Below, piece by piece: positions 38,083 to 46,188 of a stretch of DNA of 64,000 nucleotides. The position numbers were made by a program, and so were the translations under genes. The notes beneath the pieces are model-generated. The model was given only the letters and a program-made list of their open reading frames with translations, was not told where the DNA came from and ran no database searches. Where the stretch lies: contig NZ_CP109907.1 of the NCBI RefSeq assembly GCF_033097525.1, forward strand, positions 5,456,001-5,520,000. Direction: 5' to 3'. The stretch's first letter is position 1. The number at the start of each line of letters is the position of its first letter. Source of the stretch: Sphingobacterium sp. UGAL515B_05. GTDB taxonomy: Bacteria > Bacteroidota > Bacteroidia > Sphingobacteriales > Sphingobacteriaceae.

Positions 38083-39510
38083 TTATACCGACAAGCCGAA
38101 ATGTTCTTTGAGCGCTGTCCGTGCAGCATGATACCCACACATGCCATGCACCCCGCCCCCTGGAGGTGTCGATGATGAACAGAGATAAATCGTGTCAACA
38201 GAGGTTCGATACGGATTTAGGGCCAAAATGGGCCTACTGTACAGCTGCGAAATATCCATAATACCGCCATTGATATCACCGCCGATATAATTTGGATTGT
38301 ATGCTTCGAGCTCCGTAGGGGAAAAGGTATGCTTGGCCAGAATGGTTTCTTTAAAACCTGGCGCAAAGCGCTCAATTTGATTTTCGATCGCTTCGGTATA
38401 ATCGATCTTACTTCCATTGGGGACATGGCAATATGCCCATCCCGTATGCTTCCCTTCGGGAGCACGACTGGAATCAAAGGCACTCTGTTGTGCAAACAGC
38501 ACAAAAGGCTTATCCACTTTCTTTCCAAGATGGCTCAACCGCTCGCTTTCCGCAATTTCGGCATAGGTATTTCCCAAATGTACGGTAGCGGCCTGTTGGC
38601 AACGCGGATCTTTAAAAGGCGTCTTTTCAGACAATGCCCAATCAACTTTAAATACCCCCATTCCCTGCCTAAAGCCTTCGAGGCGCCTGCGGTAGCCGCT
38701 AGAAAGACCTATACCTTTGAGCTGCAACAACTGCGGGGGCGTGATATCACAGAGTAGAACTTTATGAGATGGTAGATCGCGAATGTCCTCTACCCAAAAG
38801 TCCTTTTGGATCTCCCCGCCCAGCGATTGATAATAACTTAATAAGGCATCAGCAATAGACTGCGAACCGCCTATTGGAATTTGCCAGCCATATTTATTAC
38901 CTACAGCAGCTAACACTATGGCAATTGCCGAAGTTGTCCAATTGCTTAGTGGCTGAATTCCATGTGCCGCCATGCCTGCCCATAAAGCCTGTGCCTGCGC
39001 GGAAGTGAAGCGCTTCGCCGTCCAGCTTGCCGGCTGAAGTGCATCCAGCCCAAATGAGACTGAAGACAAAGGGTGCTTCGGAAAGGATAATGGTCCCATA
39101 ATATCGGCAGCAAGGCTATCCCAACGTGTCACAACCTTTTCTACCAGCTTACGATAGCTTTCGCCATCCGCCCCCAATCCCTTTACCGTTGCGGCAAGAC
39201 TATGGTAAAGAATTCCAGTTTCCCCTTCGTCCAATGGGTGTGCCGCCGCATACTCAGGCTTAACAAAAGATAGCCCAAATGCTTCCAAAGGCAAACTCCT
39301 GAAAAATGGCGATGCCATAGCCATGGGATGAATTGCCGAACAGACGTCATGTTTGAAGCCCGGAATTGTAAGTTCCTTGGTTCGCATTCCCCCACCGATT
39401 GTATCGGCACCTTCAATTAGCAGCGTGCTCAACCCCTGCTGCTGAAAGGTAATCGCTGCTGCCAGTCCATTTGGTCCCGAACCAATAATAATTGCATCAA
39501 ATTTTCGCAT
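38083..39510 (-). CDS. FAD-dependent oxidoreductase (phytoene-desaturase-like, COG1233 type)
   Basis: The 475-aa protein has an N-terminal dinucleotide fold IIIGSGPNGLAAAITF (~7-22) with LLIEGADTIGGGMRT after it, and a C-terminal FAD-binding segment CSSSTPPGGGVHGMCGYHAA. Members of this group include carotenoid desaturases/isomerases and many uncharacterised oxidases. No carotenoid gene is nearby. It is last of eight minus-strand genes spaced 20-43 bp apart with DoxX-like and rhodanese genes, so a redox role in that pathway is more likely than pigment synthesis. This is inferred from position. Confidence 0.82.
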   Translation of the reverse strand: MRKFDAIIIGSGPNGLAAAITFQQQGLSTLLIEGADTIGGGMRTKELTIPGFKHDVCSAIHPMAMASPFFRSLPLEAFGLSFVKPEYAAAHPLDEGETGILYHSLAATVKGLGADGESYRKLVEKVVTRWDSLAADIMGPLSFPKHPLSSVSFGLDALQPASWTAKRFTSAQAQALWAGMAAHGIQPLSNWTTSAIAIVLAAVGNKYGWQIPIGGSQSIADALLSYYQSLGGEIQKDFWVEDIRDLPSHKVLLCDITPPQLLQLKGIGLSSGYRRRLEGFRQGMGVFKVDWALSEKTPFKDPRCQQAATVHLGNTYAEIAESERLSHLGKKVDKPFVLFAQQSAFDSSRAPEGKHTGWAYCHVPNGSKIDYTEAIENQIERFAPGFKETILAKHTFSPTELEAYNPNYIGGDINGGIMDISQLYSRPILALNPYRTSVDTIYLCSSSTPPGGGVHGMCGYHAARTALKEHFGLSV

Positions 39511-39530
39511 AAGCTAGTTTTTAATCACTC

Positions 39531-39692
39531 CTAGTCGCAGCCTGTATTGGGCTGTTCCTTTTTTGAGCGCTTTGACGAAGTAGAATCGGACAACGATTTG
39601 CTATTATCCTTTTTTTTACCTGCAGATCCGCAGGAGATTGTAAATGTCGTTAAAACAAACGCTAAAAGTCCAAGATTAATTATTTTTTTCAT
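39531..39692 (-). CDS. 53-aa lipoprotein in the SusCD/DoxX operon
   Basis: ATG 39692 to TAG 39531 encodes MKKIINLGLLAFVLTT followed by lipobox TISC (Cys21), a Lys/Ser-rich stretch and a C-terminal GCD. The 20-bp gap to the next gene and 43-bp gap from the preceding one make it an integral operon member. The second Cys near the C-terminus (residue 52) could take part in thiol chemistry. Function unknown. Confidence 0.65.
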   Translation of the reverse strand: MKKIINLGLLAFVLTTFTISCGSAGKKKDNSKSLSDSTSSKRSKKEQPNTGCD

Positions 39693-39735
39693 ATGTTATC
39701 CATTTAATTTACAATGATGTTGATGTCGTGTGGCC

Positions 39736-40407
39736 TTATATCAGATGTTCATCCAAAAAATATGCGCGATACCGTTGCTTTAACTCCTGTCGCTGTATAC
39801 TATCAAGCTTGATTTTCGGATCGGTCTGCGATACGACCGTAGAAACAACCTTATGCACGCCTTTACCTTTTTCAATAAATAATACCGTCGGCGAAGAAAT
39901 CCGTTTAATGGAATCAATCCCCACAGCTGTATAAGGATTTAGAATTTCGTGAAATTTTGCCAAAATAGCCTCATAACCCGGGCTCCCGGCCTTGGTCGTG
40001 ATCACTTTACCGTCCTTATCTTTCTCCTTAAGATCCCGGATATCGTGAATATTGAGGTAATAAATAGCCGCCTTTTCCTCCTGGGCAAATTCCAGCAGCG
40101 GCGTTATGGCATTCCGAAACCAGGGACAGCTGGGCCATCCAAAAAGGACAATACCATTTTCAAGCTCCAGCACATCCTGTTCGGTCGCATAGACGATCCG
40201 CGGATTGTCGGGAATTTGTACCGGCACTTTGTTCGTTTTATTTAGGCTTTCAAGTTCCTGTTTAAAGCGAACTCCTTCTTGCTTTTTAAACGAAACCTGA
40301 CTATTTTTTACGGCTTCCTTCGTATCCTGCCTGGATTGGCAGTTGGTCACATTGAGCAACACCACCACTGCTAATAACATGCTAGCCAACAATTTTAAAT
40401 CTTTCAT
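39736..40407 (-). CDS. Thioredoxin-like lipoprotein with a single active-site Cys
   Basis: The 223-aa protein has lipobox NVTNC (~Cys23). The thioredoxin-like domain has FGWPSCPWFRN (~90-99), where the second active-site Cys is replaced by Phe, followed by LLEFAQEEKAAIYYLNIHD and a cis-Pro loop SSPTVLFIEKGKGV. A monothiol site suits persulfide or glutathionylation chemistry rather than dithiol exchange. It sits between the MBL-rhodanese gene and the small lipoprotein. Confidence 0.75.
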   Translation of the reverse strand: MKDLKLLASMLLAVVVLLNVTNCQSRQDTKEAVKNSQVSFKKQEGVRFKQELESLNKTNKVPVQIPDNPRIVYATEQDVLELENGIVLFGWPSCPWFRNAITPLLEFAQEEKAAIYYLNIHDIRDLKEKDKDGKVITTKAGSPGYEAILAKFHEILNPYTAVGIDSIKRISSPTVLFIEKGKGVHKVVSTVVSQTDPKIKLDSIQRQELKQRYRAYFLDEHLI

Positions 40408-40439
40408 ATCATGTATGCATTTAAGTGTAATTCCTCTCG

Positions 40440-41891
40440 TTAATTCACCGATTGCTTATAGCTTTTAATATGTTCACCAATATCCCAGACCTGCACTTTT
40501 GGTGCCCATTCATTGATGAGGCTGCTTGCAATGGCCGAGCGATAACCCGAAGCGCAGTGCACAACAATAGGTTTATCCACGGGTAGTTCGGCAATATGTG
40601 CCTTCAATTCAGCCAGCGGAATGTTATGTGCTCCTTTGAAAACTGGTCCAGTCTTAGCTTCCTCGGCCGTACGTACATCCACTATAAAATATTGCTCTTG
40701 CGCCCTGTCAAATGCAGCCTGATCAAAAGCTGTCGAAGGCTGTCCCGCGAAATCCCCATACAACACGACACCTTTAACAAACTGTTCATAGCCAATTTTA
40801 GCCAGCTTTTCAAGCTGTACCTGCCCCTGTTCTTTGGTATCGACAACAAGATAAAAGCCGTCTTTCGGTTCAATAAAAGTCCCTACCCAAGATTCTGACT
40901 TGCTACGTTCGGGAATATTAATGGCCTCCGGAAAATGTGACGCCTTAAATTCTGAAGCGGGGCGGGTATCGAGGACAGTGCTCAGCGCCTGGGGCACCGC
41001 CGCTGCCGAAACCACTGAAATACCCGACAAAGAAGCCAATAATGGCTTTGCTCCCCGACGATTCAATGCTACATTATAAGGGAAGTAAATCGGTACAGGC
41101 GGACGGTCTGCCAGAATCCGCTGGACAAACGCTTCTTCCGATTTTTGCTGAAAGGCCAAATTATGGGTTCTTTCAGCGCCAATAATACTTTGCTTAGCAC
41201 CCTTTATTGCATTTCCGCACAGTGATCCAGCGCCATGAGCTGGATACAAAAGCACCTGATCGCCTAACGTTGCATAGATATCATGGACGGTGTGGTAGAG
41301 CTGCCGCGCCAGTTTTTCGCGCTGCGTAGCCTGTTCTCCCGAATACTCGCGCAGATCGGGCCTTCCGACACCACCAATCAATACCGCATCCCCCGAAAAG
41401 ATCGCCACATCGCGACCATTTTCTTTTAGCAAAACAGATATGCTATCTGGTGAATGTCCGGCTGTATTGATGGCATGCAACACAATTCGGTCCGAAATCT
41501 TTAAGGTATCGCCATCGTCAAAAGTATGGTGGGGATAGGTCGCACGGACAAGCTTGCTGACATAAACGGGAACTTTCAGATCCTGATGAATCTCCAGATG
41601 GGAACTCACAAAATCAGCATGCGGATGTGTTTCTACAACCGCAATAATTTTCGCTCCCTGCTCCTTTGCATAAGCGTAATAGGGTCTTGGATCACGGGCC
41701 GGGTCTATAAGCACAATGTTTTTATCGGCCAAAATCGCATAGGAAAACTGTGCCAGGCCTTCATCTTCAAACTGCCTGATGCTGTAGCCATTCGCTAAAT
41801 TATTGATATTTCCAAAACAGGATACGCCCTGACCTGCCGAAGCAAGGGTAAAAAGTACAGCTGAACGGTGGATAAATGATCTTCTATTCAT
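40440..41891 (-). CDS. Exported persulfide-dioxygenase-like MBL protein fused to two rhodanese domains
   Basis: The 483-aa protein starts with MNRRSFIHRSAVLF, a Tat- or lipoprotein-like signal (Cys25 in GVSC). The ETHE1-type MBL domain (~35-270) has ETHPHADFVSSH (His89, His91, Asp93), AGHSPDS (His146) and SGDAVLIGGVGRPDLR. Two rhodanese domains follow: the first (~300-390) lacks a catalytic Cys, the second has the loop VVHCASGYRS with the active Cys. ETHE1/CstB-like fusions oxidise persulfides to sulfite and transfer sulfur to thiosulfate. An exported version would do this in the periplasm. It is fifth in the operon. Confidence 0.88.
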   Translation of the reverse strand: MNRRSFIHRSAVLFTLASAGQGVSCFGNINNLANGYSIRQFEDEGLAQFSYAILADKNIVLIDPARDPRPYYAYAKEQGAKIIAVVETHPHADFVSSHLEIHQDLKVPVYVSKLVRATYPHHTFDDGDTLKISDRIVLHAINTAGHSPDSISVLLKENGRDVAIFSGDAVLIGGVGRPDLREYSGEQATQREKLARQLYHTVHDIYATLGDQVLLYPAHGAGSLCGNAIKGAKQSIIGAERTHNLAFQQKSEEAFVQRILADRPPVPIYFPYNVALNRRGAKPLLASLSGISVVSAAAVPQALSTVLDTRPASEFKASHFPEAINIPERSKSESWVGTFIEPKDGFYLVVDTKEQGQVQLEKLAKIGYEQFVKGVVLYGDFAGQPSTAFDQAAFDRAQEQYFIVDVRTAEEAKTGPVFKGAHNIPLAELKAHIAELPVDKPIVVHCASGYRSAIASSLINEWAPKVQVWDIGEHIKSYKQSVN

Positions 41892-41911
41892 AACATTCTT
41901 TTTTTAGACAA

Positions 41912-43381
41912 TTAGTAAGTAAAGAGTGTATTTTTCATATACCATTCCTTACCGGTGAGATAGGATTCTTTAACGCGATTGAGGGTAATTTCGAGGTTAT
42001 TGCCACTGGCATCCAGCCCCTTGAGTTTGATCTGTTCGGCTGTCGGTCGTTCGTAAGCCCATTTCAGCACATGGAGGCTATCGCCCTGCGCTTTTCCATA
42101 CAGGGCTTTCAGTCCCACATCTAGTTTTTCATCTAGTTTCTTACGTTGTTCCTTACTGAATTTCTGATTTTTATCGATCAGATACAATGCGTGTTCTGTC
42201 GAGTCTATTTCATAGTAGAGGTAGTTCTTCCCTCCGGCCCGGCCTGTAAACTCGTAAGTTTTGAGCACATCATTTAAAGCCGGGGTACCATTGCCAAGAT
42301 CGATCGAATTGGCTTTATTGACTTTGTAGACCAAGGTCGAATAACGTTCGAAAAAGGCCTCATGCCAACGTACTGAATCGGCAGGTGAATAAGCCTGAGA
42401 CTTTCCATTCAAAAGAAAACTCGAAACCTCATAATGTCCTGCAGCTTTTGCTAGCCCAGGAAGTACAGGTTCTTTTAGACGCCCTTCATCATAGAATCGC
42501 TCATAGCGATAAAAGCCGTAAACGAAAATAAACAGGATCACAATGGTCGTCTTTAGGCCAAAGTAAAATGGCTTATTCCACTTCCTGACAAACTTGGGCA
42601 CATAGTAATAGGTACTTACTGGTTCGCGCCGGATAAAAAGCTTCCAGATTGCAGGCAGATACTGCAGCAATAGAAAAAGGGAAAGCAATACAAAATATGA
42701 GCTGTATACATGAACTGCTCCATCGTAGGCAATATTGGCGTGGGCAATGTTAAAGAGGACTCCAGCATTGATAATGGCTCCTATGACGACCGTGGGTCGA
42801 AAGAAGAGCAGGCTTCCCGCCGCTATCTCCAAAAAGCCTAAAAAGATCTCATATTTATAGGATACACCGACGATTTGCCAATACAACTTAAAGGGGGCAT
42901 ATTCACCGATATCGGTATTCAGATTGGCAAGGGATGGAAACGGCATCTGCATAGGAAAGAACTTGATAAATCCGAAAGCGATCAGCCCCAGTGCAATGCG
43001 GTAGCGTACCAATACCCGCAACCAATAGTAAAGCGCATCATAGCGTTGCACCTTACTATTTCGGGCCAATATCGTCCAGATGGAAGCACCCAGCACCGCT
43101 ATCAGGCCATTGAGCCACCAAGACGTATACGATGCGAAACCCCATTTGCCACTTTCGCTGTCTATTTCTATCCAACCTGTGCGCGACCCACCGGCGATCG
43201 TTGCCATCCAATCATATAATGATTCGGGTTTAAAAACTTTTTCGTACCATTCCCCATCCAGGGGTACCACCATCAGGATAAAGAAAATAAAGGTGAATCT
43301 AAATCCTACTTTCTCCCAGTACTTCCAACCCTGCTCCTGCTGGCTGGTAGGAATGCTTTCCAAATATTGAATCGTTGCCAT
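41912..43381 (-). CDS. DoxX-like membrane protein with C-terminal soluble domain (paralogue 2)
   Basis: The 489-aa protein has about eight hydrophobic segments in the first 300 residues. The DoxX-type core contains YWLRVLVRYRIALGLIAFGFIKFFPMQ, GFLEIAAGSLLFFRPT and YSSYFVLLSLFL. The C-terminal ~180 residues are soluble and predicted beta-rich. It aligns along its full length with the product at 43405. DoxX/DoxD proteins carry quinone-linked oxidation of thiosulfate or associate with sulfurtransferases. It is 20 bp from the MBL-rhodanese gene. Confidence 0.8.
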   Translation of the reverse strand: MATIQYLESIPTSQQEQGWKYWEKVGFRFTFIFFILMVVPLDGEWYEKVFKPESLYDWMATIAGGSRTGWIEIDSESGKWGFASYTSWWLNGLIAVLGASIWTILARNSKVQRYDALYYWLRVLVRYRIALGLIAFGFIKFFPMQMPFPSLANLNTDIGEYAPFKLYWQIVGVSYKYEIFLGFLEIAAGSLLFFRPTVVIGAIINAGVLFNIAHANIAYDGAVHVYSSYFVLLSLFLLLQYLPAIWKLFIRREPVSTYYYVPKFVRKWNKPFYFGLKTTIVILFIFVYGFYRYERFYDEGRLKEPVLPGLAKAAGHYEVSSFLLNGKSQAYSPADSVRWHEAFFERYSTLVYKVNKANSIDLGNGTPALNDVLKTYEFTGRAGGKNYLYYEIDSTEHALYLIDKNQKFSKEQRKKLDEKLDVGLKALYGKAQGDSLHVLKWAYERPTAEQIKLKGLDASGNNLEITLNRVKESYLTGKEWYMKNTLFTY

Positions 43382-43404
43382 AAAATTTGTCTAAATTTGA
43401 ATCG

Positions 43405-44754
43405 TTAATAAATACGGATCGGTTTTCTGCGGCCTTCCTGCAACAGATATTTCTTGTTCACTTTCTCTAGCCGTACCTGCAATGAGTCGCCCAGCTGGTT
43501 GATACCATCAAGGATCAGCGTACGTTTGTCTGGGCGATCGACCACAAAGGTAAAAGTGTGCCCTTTACTCACTTTTCCGGTAAGTTTGATTGTGGTTGTG
43601 CGCTTATCAGTTCCCTGCTTGCTCGTATAGCCAAAGAATTCGCGGCCACCATTACCAAGGTATTCGTAGTTACGCTCGCGGTTGAAAGCGATACGTGGTT
43701 TGAGACTATCGACCTTTACAGAACGGTTTCCACGGATGCTGAGCGTATTCCATTTTTCAAATACGACATCCTTCCATCGCAATGTATCGCTCAGCGAATA
43801 CGGAATAGTATCGCCTTTCCAGACGAAGTCTTTTACATTGTATACGCCTGCTGCTCCTTCCAATCCCTTTTCATCGGGGAATGGGTAATCGGAATTCTTC
43901 CAGCTCAGGTAAGCCTGCACGCTAAATACAGCGATCAGCAGCAGGAACAAGACCTGCAGATAAGGGCGGATTCCAGCAAGCCTGCGGCCATAGACAGGCC
44001 AAAAACCATCGGGAACAGTCGCTGCCTTTTTGATCAGGAGCTGATAAAAACGGGGCCAGTCGTACGAGAAAATAACGACCGCAAGTAATAGTAAAAAGGA
44101 ACTATACACCTGTTCACCGATTTCGTACACATAGTTGACGATAACAACATTGAGCAATAAAGCGATGAGTAATCCCGAACCGATGATTGCCGTGCGTCGG
44201 TTCAGTAAAAATAGTCCGCCCAAGATCTCCAGCGCGCCAATTACAGGCAGATATCCAGCAGTTGAAATACCGTTTGTAAGATAATAGAGCTTCCAGAGCA
44301 GGAAATCACCGTATTCGGTATGCAATTCGCTAATAGTCGGCTCCGGAAGTTGTATAGGGACGATTTTGACAAGGCCTATAAAAATAATGGCCAATGCTAA
44401 ACGATAACGCAACAGTACGCGGAGCCAGTAAAATACACGATCGTCATCGGCCTTAAAAGTCTGCCGGATTTTACGGCCAAAGGCCCAAAATAGCAAGAGT
44501 GCGAGCGCCAGGGCAATTGCCCAGTTGTAGTATCCGCGCACATCGCTACCGACGAAAGGGCTTTCGGCGACAAAAGAAGTGCGGTAAGTCGCCAATCCAA
44601 ACCAGTTCTCCAATGAAAACAGGTCCGCAAATGAACTCCCCGTAAAAAGATTAGGGTCGTATGGGATACTGAGTATCAAAAAGAAGATCAGGCCGATGTA
44701 TAAAATAGCTGAGCGATAGCGCTTAAAAAAATGAGAGTCTGCAAATGTTGTCAT
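43405..44754 (-). CDS. DoxX-like membrane protein with C-terminal soluble domain (paralogue 1)
   Basis: The 449-aa paralogue shares FYWLRVLLRYRLALAIIFIGLVKIVPIQLPEP with the gene at 41912, then GALEILGGLFLLNRRT and a QVYSSFLLLLAV helix. A soluble tail follows (NVKDFVWKGDTIPYSLSDTLRWKDVVFEKW, matching SPADSVRWHEAFFERY in the other). It is 41 bp after SusD and 23 bp before its paralogue. Together they may form a heteromeric membrane oxidoreductase. Confidence 0.8.
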   Translation of the reverse strand: MTTFADSHFFKRYRSAILYIGLIFFLILSIPYDPNLFTGSSFADLFSLENWFGLATYRTSFVAESPFVGSDVRGYYNWAIALALALLLFWAFGRKIRQTFKADDDRVFYWLRVLLRYRLALAIIFIGLVKIVPIQLPEPTISELHTEYGDFLLWKLYYLTNGISTAGYLPVIGALEILGGLFLLNRRTAIIGSGLLIALLLNVVIVNYVYEIGEQVYSSFLLLLAVVIFSYDWPRFYQLLIKKAATVPDGFWPVYGRRLAGIRPYLQVLFLLLIAVFSVQAYLSWKNSDYPFPDEKGLEGAAGVYNVKDFVWKGDTIPYSLSDTLRWKDVVFEKWNTLSIRGNRSVKVDSLKPRIAFNRERNYEYLGNGGREFFGYTSKQGTDKRTTTIKLTGKVSKGHTFTFVVDRPDKRTLILDGINQLGDSLQVRLEKVNKKYLLQEGRRKPIRIY

Positions 44755-44795
44755 TTCAATACGATTTAATGGAAAAAAACACGTGAGTCATCCGA

Positions 44796-46163
44796 TCAAT
44801 CCAAACCTGGATTTTGCTGTAGATCCGGGTCTATCGAAACCTGAGCGTACGGTATAGGCAGCAGTAGCCTATTCACAGAGGAAATATTGAGCACCTGTTG
44901 CGCGCGTCCCGTCCGCAACAGATCGTACCAACGATGGTTTTCCAGGGCAAATTCAACGCGATTTTCATCTTCCACGGCCTGCAGGAGCGCTGCCGCTCCG
45001 AGACCTTGCAAGGGTTTAATGTTGGCGCGTAAGCGTATGGCATTTAAGTCGGCCAAAGCCGCTGTCAGATCGCCAGATCCATTCCGCTGCGCCAATGCTT
45101 CGGCGCGGATGAGGTAGAGCTCGGCCGTACGGATCAAGAAGACGGGATCCGTACGGTCTGTTCGGTAATACAGATTGCCGATCAGGATATTCGGATCTGT
45201 GGACGAAGAGGTCTTGGATACCAATGCCGTCCGATCCCCACCAACAGTAGGATCTACCAGCAGGTCGTAGATGGCCTGCGAAGGTCTGATCCAGGCAGTT
45301 CCCCCATTATTACCCGACAACCATTGACTTGCCTGACCGCTGGTATTGTTGATATCATAGACCAATTCAAAGACCGATTCTTTGGTATTGGAGGTATTGT
45401 TGGCATAAAACGAGCGATATGGGCTCACCAAACTATAATTGGTATTATCATCAATAATATACGAGGCATATTTTATCGCTTCAGACCAGTTTTTCTGATA
45501 AAGGTAGAATCTTGCCAGCAGTGCACGTGCTGTTTTCTTGGTCGCTCGGATGCGATTAGTTTCATTGGGCAATAGCTGTTCGGCCTTTTGCAGATCCTGC
45601 AACACCTGCGCGTAGGTGTCAGTCAAGGAGCTTCTTTTTACCTGCGGTAGGCTGCTGGCCGAAGTGGTCGGCTGCAACACGATCTGTACACCACCCCAGG
45701 TTCTGGCCAGATCAAAATAGGCCAATGCACGCACGAAATAGGCCTCCCCAACAAGCTGGTTTCGATAGGCCTCAGTAAAAGTGGTCGTCAGCGCCAGGTT
45801 AGGTACTTTGGTGATCACATGGTTGGACCGGTTGATAGTGGCATAAATCTGGTTCCATGCCGTAGCCAGGACAGCGAGGTCAGATTTTACCGTATGATTG
45901 GTCAAGGTCTGATGGACAGTTTGGCTACCCCGATACACGATGTTGTCTGCCGAAAAGAATCCTAGCAGCTGAAAACTATAGCCATAGTAATCGTTGGACC
46001 GAAGTGCCGAGTAAATACCGCGCACGGCTGTTGCTGCAGAACCCGCATCGACGATGGTCACTTCATCAGACACTGAATTCTTGGGCTCCACCTCCAAAAA
46101 CGAGCTGCAGCTACTGAGTTGTAAGACAAGAAGCGGAAAAAGGAAATATGTAATTTTTTTCAT
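44796..46163 (-). CDS. SusD/RagB-family lipoprotein (second locus)
   Basis: The 455-aa protein has lipobox LSSC (~Cys19) followed by FLEVEPKNS, the usual SusD opening. Landmarks are LRSNDYYGYSFQLLG, VRALAYFDLARTWGGVQI, RTAELYLIRAEALAQRNG, a NRVEFALENHRWYDLLRTG block and a C-terminal IPYAQVSIDPDLQQNPGLD. It lies 25 bp after its SusC and 41 bp before the first DoxX-like gene. The pair is expected to capture a small organic ligand rather than a large glycan, given the lack of any glycosidase gene. Confidence 0.92.
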   Translation of the reverse strand: MKKITYFLFPLLVLQLSSCSSFLEVEPKNSVSDEVTIVDAGSAATAVRGIYSALRSNDYYGYSFQLLGFFSADNIVYRGSQTVHQTLTNHTVKSDLAVLATAWNQIYATINRSNHVITKVPNLALTTTFTEAYRNQLVGEAYFVRALAYFDLARTWGGVQIVLQPTTSASSLPQVKRSSLTDTYAQVLQDLQKAEQLLPNETNRIRATKKTARALLARFYLYQKNWSEAIKYASYIIDDNTNYSLVSPYRSFYANNTSNTKESVFELVYDINNTSGQASQWLSGNNGGTAWIRPSQAIYDLLVDPTVGGDRTALVSKTSSSTDPNILIGNLYYRTDRTDPVFLIRTAELYLIRAEALAQRNGSGDLTAALADLNAIRLRANIKPLQGLGAAALLQAVEDENRVEFALENHRWYDLLRTGRAQQVLNISSVNRLLLPIPYAQVSIDPDLQQNPGLD

Positions 46164-46188
46164 GAGCTTTACGGATTAAGATTAACGT

